From Apopatocola sp963628785 (GTDB lineage Bacteria; Bacillota; Clostridia; Oscillospirales; Oscillospiraceae): a DNA stretch of 19,019 bases. Position 1 is the first letter of the stretch. Each line of letters opens with the position of its first letter. The stretch lies in the NCBI GenBank assembly GCA_963628785.1, contig CAVGGQ010000040.1, positions 1-19,019 on the forward strand, in the 5' to 3' direction. A model generated the notes under the pieces. That model made no database searches. It saw only the letters and a program-made list of their open reading frames with translations, and was not told the DNA's origin. This document shows, piece after piece, positions 14,192 to 19,019 of the stretch. The position numbers and the translations under genes were made by a program.

Positions 14192-15793
14192 TCAGCGATA
14201 TTTTTTCGTGATCTCCTGCACATCCGAGAGGAAGTGCTTGAGCGTCTTGTTCGGCTTGCCGCGGCTTGCGCGGATGAGGGAGAGAAGTTCTTCTCCCGCA
14301 ACGAGCAGCTTCTGATAAAGCCTGCTCGCCTCGGCACCGCCCGTTGTCGTTTTCTTTATCGGCACGCCATCGGGGCAGGCAAGGAATTTCTCCGCCGCCA
14401 GATCGAACACCGTGCCGCTGTAGGGTGCAAACGCCTTGTAGCCGTGCTCTGTCTCGAGGTACTTGGCAAACGATTCCGTCACGGCGTCCTCGCCGTGGTT
14501 TACAAACACGAGCTTCGGCTTTTTTTCAAATCCCGCCAGCCACGCCGTCAGACCGTCGCGGTCGCCGTGCCCGCTCTTGCCGGGCAGGAAACCGATTTCG
14601 CAGTTTACCTGAATGTCCTCCCCGAAGAGCTTTACGCGCTTTTCACCTTCGTAGAGCTTGCGTCCGAGAGTCCCCTCGGATTGATAGCCGACGAAGAGCA
14701 CCGTGCTCTCGGGCCGCCAGAGATTGTGCTTGAGGTGGTGGCGGATGCGGCCCGCCTCGCACATACCGCTCGCGGAGAGAATGACTTTCGGCTCGGGGTT
14801 TTCGTTGATGGCCTTGGAATCATCGCTCGAAACGGAAATGCGGATGTCGTCCGTCCAAATGGGGTTGATGCCGGCCTCCACGAGCGCACGGGTCTCATCA
14901 TCGAGACAATCATGCCCGCACTGGAGATAAATGGCGGTCGCCTCGTTTGCCATGGGACTGTCCACATACACGGGGAAGCCGTCGTGGCCGGTGACCATTT
15001 TCTTTTCCTTGATCTCACGGATGAAGTAGAGCATCTCCTGCGTGCGCCCCACGGCGAACGACGGAATGACCAGATTGCCGCCGCGGTCGAGCGTGCGCTG
15101 AATGTAATCGGCGAGCATTTTCACCGGCGGAATGTGGCGGTCGTGCAGGCGGTCGCCGTAGGTGGATTCGATCATCACAAAATCCGCTTCCGCGACCGTT
15201 TCCGGTATGTTCCGGAGGATCGGCTGATTGATGTTGCCGATGTCGCCGCTGAATACCATCTTGCGGTTCACATCGCCCTCGGTCATGAAGACCTCGATGC
15301 ACGCGCTTCCGAGAAGATGGCACACATCGCTGAAGCGCACCGTGAAATTCTCGCTTACCTGAATGAGCTCGTGATAGCTCACGGGGCGCAGGTGCGCGAT
15401 CGCCGCCTCGGCGTCCGCCATGGTGTAGACCGGCTCGTAGCCGGCTCCGCCGGAACGTTTGCTCTTGCGGTTGCGCCATTCCGCTTCGCTCTCCTGAATG
15501 TGTGCGCAGTCGCGCAGCATGATGCGGCACAGATCGCATGTTTCGCGCGTGGCGTAAATGGGACCGTCAAAGCCGTTCCTGAAAAGAAGCGGCAGATTGC
15601 CGGAATGGTCAATGTGCGCGTGGGTGAGAAGAACAAAATCAACTTCGCCCGCCGCCACCGGCAGCTTCTGGTTCTCGAAAATATCTTTGCCCTGTTCCAT
15701 GCCGCAGTCTACAAGACCGCGGCTGCTGCCGCACTCGAGAAGAGTGCAGCTTCCTGTAACTTCATGGGTCGCGCCCAGGAATGTAACTTTCAT
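14192..15793 (-). CDS. Beta-CASP metallo-beta-lactamase ribonuclease (YSH1/CPSF-type)
   Basis: This 533-residue protein is an MBL-fold RNA hydrolase. Metal-binding THAHIDHSG (His58, His60, Asp62, His63) follows the typical VTGSC N-terminus. Later come SDVCHLLGSACIEV, the FSGDIG strand and the beta-CASP segment (ESTYGDR, then IPSFAVGRTQEML). The remaining conserved elements are LSASGMCEAGR, GYQSEGTLGR, SGHGDRDGL and VNHGED. Family members such as TTHA0252 of Thermus thermophilus are RNA nucleases related to the eukaryotic CPSF73 factor. It is distinct from RNase J, which carries different C-terminal domains. The true substrate is unknown. The start at 15793 is chosen because AGGAG precedes it and MKVTFLGATHEVTGSC begins the fold. 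The open frame extends 33 codons further upstream, through the promoter. It is the first gene of the long leftward operon. Confidence 0.92.
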   Translation of the reverse strand: MKVTFLGATHEVTGSCTLLECGSSRGLVDCGMEQGKDIFENQKLPVAAGEVDFVLLTHAHIDHSGNLPLLFRNGFDGPIYATRETCDLCRIMLRDCAHIQESEAEWRNRKSKRSGGAGYEPVYTMADAEAAIAHLRPVSYHELIQVSENFTVRFSDVCHLLGSACIEVFMTEGDVNRKMVFSGDIGNINQPILRNIPETVAEADFVMIESTYGDRLHDRHIPPVKMLADYIQRTLDRGGNLVIPSFAVGRTQEMLYFIREIKEKKMVTGHDGFPVYVDSPMANEATAIYLQCGHDCLDDETRALVEAGINPIWTDDIRISVSSDDSKAINENPEPKVILSASGMCEAGRIRHHLKHNLWRPESTVLFVGYQSEGTLGRKLYEGEKRVKLFGEDIQVNCEIGFLPGKSGHGDRDGLTAWLAGFEKKPKLVFVNHGEDAVTESFAKYLETEHGYKAFAPYSGTVFDLAAEKFLACPDGVPIKKTTTGGAEASRLYQKLLVAGEELLSLIRASRGKPNKTLKHFLSDVQEITKKYR

Positions 15794-15847
15794 CGTATGA
15801 CTCCTGTTCCGCAGCAGCCAAAGGCTGCCCATATTTCTACAGAGCTT

Positions 15848-15876
15848 ATTATACACACTAACCGCCCCGTGTGCAA
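15848..15876 (-). promoter_or_regulatory. Promoter of the RNase-pyrH-...-polC operon
   Basis: On the minus strand TTGCAC (15871-15876) and perfect TATAAT (15848-15853) are separated by exactly 17 bases. Transcription would start near 15841, about 48 bases upstream of the RNase ATG. It lies between the trkH terminator and the first operon gene, and no further promoter is evident before pyrH. It may therefore drive the whole leftward cluster. Confidence 0.8.
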
Positions 15877-15916
15877 GTCTTAATGACAGCAAATCGAAAA
15901 GCCCGGAGAAATTCCC

Positions 15917-15960
15917 GACAAAGAAAGGCGCCTGTCAAGGCTTTCCGGCGATGACAGGCG
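15917..15960 (-). terminator. Terminator of the trkA-trkH operon
   Basis: A perfect 9-bp stem (15952-15960 with 15929-15937) closes a 14-base loop. On the minus strand it is followed by the T-rich tract CCTTTCTTTGTC (15928-15917). It starts 12 bases after the trkH stop. It separates the potassium operon from the RNase-pyrH promoter. Confidence 0.75.
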
Positions 15961-15972
15961 GAACGATTACCG

Positions 15973-17418
15973 TTATTTTCTCCAAACGGAGGGGATAAAG
16001 AGAAACAGCATGGGGTAGAGCTCCAGTCGGCCGAACAGCATGGCGAAGGAGAGAAGCATCTTGCCGAAATGGGAGAAACAGCCGTAGTTGGACATGGGGC
16101 CGGCCAGAGCGAGCCCGGGGCCGACATTATTGAAGCAGCTCGCCGCAGCGGAGAATGTCGTGACAAAATCGAGCCCATCGAGAGCAAGAAGCAGCACCAG
16201 AGCCGCAAACAGCATCACATATACGAGCAGAAAGGCCGACACGGACTGACAGGTATCTTCATCGAGCGCCTCGCCGTCCATATGCAGGCATCGGATCTGC
16301 TGCGGATGGATGGCACGCTGTATGCCGCGGCGGGCGAGCTTCGCGGCGATGAGGATGCGAACGATCTTGATGCCGCCGCCCGTAGACCCAGCGCACGCAC
16401 CGACGAACATCAAAAGAATGAGCGTGGTCTGCGAAAACCACGGCCAGAGGTTGAAATCCGAAATGGCAAAGCCCGCCGTACTCATCATGGAAGCCGCGGT
16501 GAAGATCGCCTGATGGAACGATGCGCCGAACGAGCCGAAAATCGGCAGTATATTCACGGCAATCGCGAGCGATGCGAGGAACAGGATACCGAGAAATCCC
16601 CACAGTTCTTCGCTTTTGACCGCCTGACGCAGCCGTCCTATCAGCACGAGATAATAAAGTGTGAAATTGATGGAAAAAAGGATCATAAAAACCGTAATGA
16701 CGGTCTGTGAATAGGTGCTGTACACGCCCATTCCGGCATTGCGGATGGAAAAACCGCCCGTGCCGGCCGTGGCAAACGCTGTCGTGAGCGCGTCAAACAC
16801 CGGCATATCGAATACGAGCATCACGAACATCAGAACAGTCATCGCAATATAAATAAGGTAAAGGATCGAAGTGCTCCGCCGCATACGGGGGACGAGCTTT
16901 CCGACATTCACGCCCGGCGATTCCGCACGGAGCAGATGAAGCGTATCGCCGCTGTCGCCTGCCGACATGGGGCTTACGGCGAGAACGAACACCAGAACGC
17001 CCATGCCGCCGAGCCATACCGTAAAGCTGCGCCAGTAGAGAAGGCTCTTTGGGAGTGCTTCCACATCGGGCAGAATGCTCGCGCCTGTGGTCGTAAAGCC
17101 GGAGACCGTCTCGAAAAACGAATCAATATAAGAGGGCACCGCGCCGCTCAGATAAAACGGCAGTGCTCCGAGAGCGGAGAGCAATATCCATGAAAGACCA
17201 ACGGTAACAAAACCCTCACGCGCATAATATTCCCGCCGCTTTGCGCGGATGCACCGCGACAGTACCGCCAACAGCAGCGTCAGAAGTATGGCGGTACCGA
17301 AGCCGAACGCCGCGCCGTACTCGCCGCGGACAAGTGCCAAGGCAAGCGCCGGCATCATAAACGCCGCTTCCACGCCGAGTGTCAGACCGAGGATGCGGCA
17401 GATCATTGCAATGTTCAT
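15973..17418 (-). CDS. trkH: Potassium uptake protein TrkH/KtrB, membrane subunit
   Basis: This 481-residue membrane protein is the ion-conducting subunit of a Trk/Ktr potassium (or sodium-coupled potassium) transporter. The fold is four membrane-pore-membrane repeats, and the four selectivity-filter segments can be seen: SGFTTTGAS (106-114), TAGTGGFS (217-224), MSTAGFA (312-318) and NNVGPGL (430-436). The Gly expected at the centre of each filter is present. An intracellular loop with HPQQIRCLHMDGEAL (371-385) lies before the last repeat, as in TrkH proteins. The ATG is 6 bases after the trkA stop. The hairpin after it ends the operon. Whether it is driven by ATP binding to TrkA or otherwise cannot be told from sequence. 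Confidence 0.95.
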   Translation of the reverse strand: MNIAMICRILGLTLGVEAAFMMPALALALVRGEYGAAFGFGTAILLTLLLAVLSRCIRAKRREYYAREGFVTVGLSWILLSALGALPFYLSGAVPSYIDSFFETVSGFTTTGASILPDVEALPKSLLYWRSFTVWLGGMGVLVFVLAVSPMSAGDSGDTLHLLRAESPGVNVGKLVPRMRRSTSILYLIYIAMTVLMFVMLVFDMPVFDALTTAFATAGTGGFSIRNAGMGVYSTYSQTVITVFMILFSINFTLYYLVLIGRLRQAVKSEELWGFLGILFLASLAIAVNILPIFGSFGASFHQAIFTAASMMSTAGFAISDFNLWPWFSQTTLILLMFVGACAGSTGGGIKIVRILIAAKLARRGIQRAIHPQQIRCLHMDGEALDEDTCQSVSAFLLVYVMLFAALVLLLALDGLDFVTTFSAAASCFNNVGPGLALAGPMSNYGCFSHFGKMLLSFAMLFGRLELYPMLFLFIPSVWRK

Positions 17419-17424
17419 ACCGGT

Positions 17425-18792
17425 TCACCCACGCTCCGAGAAGATCTGGCGCAGCTCCGCAATGTGCCGCTCGCGCGGCGCAATGACGATGACAATGTCG
17501 CCGCTCTGTAGGCTGTCGCCGCCGCCCGGGAACATCACACGCCCACTGCGTGTGATGCACGCGAGCAGAAGTCCCGGCTGCAGCTGCACATCGGCGAGCC
17601 GCTCGCCGAGATGCGGCACATCCTTTGTCACGAGGAACTCGAGCGCTTCCACGCGCCCGTCGAGCAGACTGTATACCGAGAGAACGCTTTCGGCATCAGT
17701 GCTCTCCATGGCGCGGACATAGCGTGTGATCTCCTGCGCACAGATGTCTTTCGGACTGACCGAAGTTTGTATACCGCAGTTTTTGCAAACGGCAGCGTAC
17801 TCCGTTCGGTTGACCTTCGGAATGGCCTGCGGTACGCCCTGCATCTGCGCATACATACAGATAAAGACATTTTCTTCGTCAAGATTCGTGAGCGCGACAA
17901 CGGCGTCCATTTGAGAAATGTTCTCACTGCTGAGAAAATCCTGCCGCGTGCCGTCGGCGCAAAGCACGGAAACATCCGGAAGTTTCTCCGCCAAAGTGCG
18001 GCAGCGCTCTGCGTTCTTTTCGATGAGCTTCACACGCACGCCCGCCTCGCACAGGAGACCGGCCAGCGCCTCACCGAGTTTTCCGCCGCCGACGATCGTG
18101 ACATTCTTGGCGTGCTTTTTCCGAAGCTCCAGTTCGTCCGCCACGCGGGAGAGATGGGCCACCGGGGCCGTGAGAGTGATCTCATCGCCCGCCCGGATCT
18201 CAAAAGAGCCGTCGGGGATAAAGGCATCATTCCCGCGCTTCACGGCGCAAATGAGTACGCGGTGATGCAGCACACGCGGCAGATCCGAGAGCTTTTTCCC
18301 ACACAGGCGGCTGCCGTCCTTCACAACGAGTGCCACGAGCTCGGCACGGGATTTGGCAAATGACTCGCGCCGCAGAAAGGCCGGCAGCTGGAGTTGACGG
18401 AAAACTTCGCGCGCGGCGTACAGATCCGGTGTGACGGCCATGGAAAGACCGAGCTCCTCGCGCAGAAGCTGCACACCGTCGAGATACGCACGCGAACGAA
18501 TGCGCGCAATGGTGTTCGCACAACCGAATTTTCGCGCGAGCATGCACGAGAGAATATTCCCTTCATCGTTTGGGGTTACGGCGATCAGAAGGTCACTCCC
18601 CTCCACATGTGCTGCACGCAGCACATCTGGCTCTGCACCGTTTCCGCAAACGGTCATGCCGTCCAGTGCGAGCGAGAGCCGCTCGCAAACGGCGCGGTCG
18701 GCATCGATGATCGTCACATCGTGCCCCTCTCCGGACATCTCTCGTGCAATGGCAAATCCGACTTTACCGCCGCCCACAATGATAATCTTCAT
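17425..18792 (-). CDS. trkA: Trk system potassium uptake regulatory protein TrkA (two RCK modules)
   Basis: TrkA is the cytoplasmic nucleotide-binding gate of the TrkH channel. The 455-residue protein has two tandem halves. RCK_N 1 (1-125) has the Rossmann loop GGGKVG at 7-12 and Asp30 at the ribose-binding strand end. RCK_C 1 is at about 140-222, RCK_N 2 at about 230-350 with GGGKLG, and RCK_C 2 at about 372-455. This is the double-length TrkA type, not the single-RCK KtrA. RCK_C domains in Firmicutes can bind c-di-AMP, but ligand binding here is not shown. The start at 18792 has AAAGGAG just upstream and begins at the Rossmann strand MKIIIVGGG. A longer reading of 30 codons has no support. 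It is the first gene of the trk operon. Confidence 0.95.
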   Translation of the reverse strand: MKIIIVGGGKVGFAIAREMSGEGHDVTIIDADRAVCERLSLALDGMTVCGNGAEPDVLRAAHVEGSDLLIAVTPNDEGNILSCMLARKFGCANTIARIRSRAYLDGVQLLREELGLSMAVTPDLYAAREVFRQLQLPAFLRRESFAKSRAELVALVVKDGSRLCGKKLSDLPRVLHHRVLICAVKRGNDAFIPDGSFEIRAGDEITLTAPVAHLSRVADELELRKKHAKNVTIVGGGKLGEALAGLLCEAGVRVKLIEKNAERCRTLAEKLPDVSVLCADGTRQDFLSSENISQMDAVVALTNLDEENVFICMYAQMQGVPQAIPKVNRTEYAAVCKNCGIQTSVSPKDICAQEITRYVRAMESTDAESVLSVYSLLDGRVEALEFLVTKDVPHLGERLADVQLQPGLLLACITRSGRVMFPGGGDSLQSGDIVIVIAPRERHIAELRQIFSERG

Positions 18793-18917
18793 AACCGCTC
18801 CTTTCTCCGAAAAACATCGGACATAAAAACGCTTGATTACAAATAAAAGAAAAAGAGAACGCAAGCTCCGCCGCCGACACAAAAGTGCCGGCCCCGATAG
18901 TGCCCTCGCTCCCTCTC
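18793..18917 (-). promoter_or_regulatory. Structured 5' leader of trkA
   Basis: The transcript from the promoter upstream has a leader of about 125 bases before the trkA ATG. On the minus strand it is G-rich, then forms an 8-bp hairpin GCCGGCAC-TTTT-GTGTCGGC with one G-U pair. A T-rich run (CTCTTTTTCTTTTATTTG) follows before the Shine-Dalgarno. A hairpin followed by a T-rich run recalls an attenuator, but about 15 bases separate the stem from the T-run, so this is weak. I cannot match it to the ydaO (c-di-AMP) riboswitch consensus. Confidence 0.35.
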
Positions 18918-18923
18918 ACCGGC

Positions 18924-18953
18924 AGTATACGCTAAATCCCCGAAAACAGTCAA
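18924..18953 (-). promoter_or_regulatory. Promoter of the trkA-trkH operon
   Basis: On the minus strand TTGACT (18948-18953) lies 18 bases from TATACT (18924-18929). Each hexamer differs from consensus at one position. Transcription would start near 18917 and run left into trkA. Confidence 0.65.
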
Positions 18954-18959
18954 GCAAAA

Positions 18960-18980
18960 TCTATGGCAATACCGCATAAT
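18960..18980 (+). repeat. Short motif, copy 2 of 2
   Basis: This copy, with core GGCAATACCGCATAAT (18965-18980), matches 111-131 at 19 of 21 positions. Its start abuts the -35 box of the leftward trkA promoter, and an extended -10 box lies 18 bases to its right. It thus sits between two diverging promoters. Confidence 0.4.
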
Positions 18981-18998
18981 GCAAAACGCGCACAAATG

Positions 18999-19007
18999 TG
19001 ATATAAT
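18999..19007 (+). promoter_or_regulatory. Extended -10 element near the right edge
   Basis: TGATATAAT matches TG-N-TATAAT exactly, while the -35 region near 18979-18984 is poor. An ATG follows at 19014, so a transcript would start at or just before that codon. That gives either a leaderless gene, or the true start lies beyond the window. Confidence 0.4.
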
Positions 19008-19013
19008 AAATCC

Positions 19014-19019
19014 ATGAAC
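19014..19019 (+). CDS. Possible start of a rightward gene, cut off by the window edge
   Basis: An ATG followed by one AAC codon is all that is visible. There is no Shine-Dalgarno upstream and the -10 box lies only 6 bases away, so this ATG may not be the real start. No function can be given. Confidence 0.15.

Noticed and set aside
14192..15793. RNase J assignment for the beta-CASP protein
   Set aside because: The VTGSC N-terminus, LSASGMCEAGR and GYQSEGTLGR motifs fit the YSH1/CPSF-like branch, and the RNase J C-terminal region is not evident.
13448..15883. Plus-strand open frame of 811 codons
   Set aside because: It lies wholly antisense to the RNase gene and pyrH, both with clear family motifs. 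It crosses the boundary between them, has no recognisable domain, and is explained by GC-rich codon use.
18793..18917. ydaO-type c-di-AMP riboswitch before trkA
   Set aside because: The location fits, but I could not recognise the conserved core. Only a generic structured leader is claimed.
1..19019. CRISPR array, tRNA, rRNA, insertion sequence or prophage genes
   Set aside because: No regularly spaced repeats, cloverleaf-like sequences, rRNA segments or transposase/integrase motifs were seen.

Overview
The window looks like a chromosomal segment from a fairly GC-rich member of the Clostridia (Bacillota), perhaps of the Oscillospiraceae/Ruminococcaceae type. The signs are a Gram-positive PolC-type replicase, MEP-pathway isoprenoid genes (dxr, ispG), the Firmicutes-style order pyrH-frr-uppS-cdsA-dxr-rseP-ispG-polC, purine-rich Shine-Dalgarno sites and sigma-A-like promoters. 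The taxonomic placement is inferred from gene content and base composition, not from a database search.

Layout. Positions 1-580 are non-coding. They hold a terminator for a rightward gene off the left edge, an extended -10 element with a weaker opposing promoter, several short palindromes, and a full-consensus promoter (TTGACA-17 bp-TATAAT). That promoter drives a rightward three-gene operon (581-3281): a secreted lipoprotein with a transglutaminase-like domain, the RuvX/YqgF nuclease, and a metal-dependent amidohydrolase. Each junction is a 4-base ATGA overlap. A hairpin at 3306-3332 separates this operon from the leftward genes.

Everything from 3338 to 18792 is on the minus strand. In transcription order (right to left) these are trkA-trkH (potassium uptake), a hairpin terminator, a new promoter (TTGCAC-17 bp-TATAAT), then a tightly packed run: beta-CASP metallo-beta-lactamase RNase, pyrH, frr, uppS, cdsA, dxr, rseP, ispG, polC and a YfcE/MJ0936-type phosphodiesterase. 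The run joins nucleotide supply (UMP kinase), ribosome recycling, isoprenoid and undecaprenyl carrier synthesis (DXR, IspG, UppS), phospholipid synthesis (CdsA), regulated intramembrane proteolysis (RseP) and DNA replication (PolC). This is a well-known growth-linked cluster. The usual upstream rpsB-tsf pair is replaced here by the RNase gene.

The right edge (18793-19019) holds the trkA promoter and a GC-rich structured leader. It also has a second copy of a short motif seen near the left edge, followed by an extended -10 element just before an ATG that runs off the window.

Most of the window is conserved housekeeping DNA, and I do not see a clearly new system. The most unusual parts are the coupled lipoprotein-ruvX-amidohydrolase trio, the repeated intergenic motif at the two edges, and the structured trkA leader. 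I see no tRNA, rRNA, CRISPR array, insertion sequence or prophage gene.
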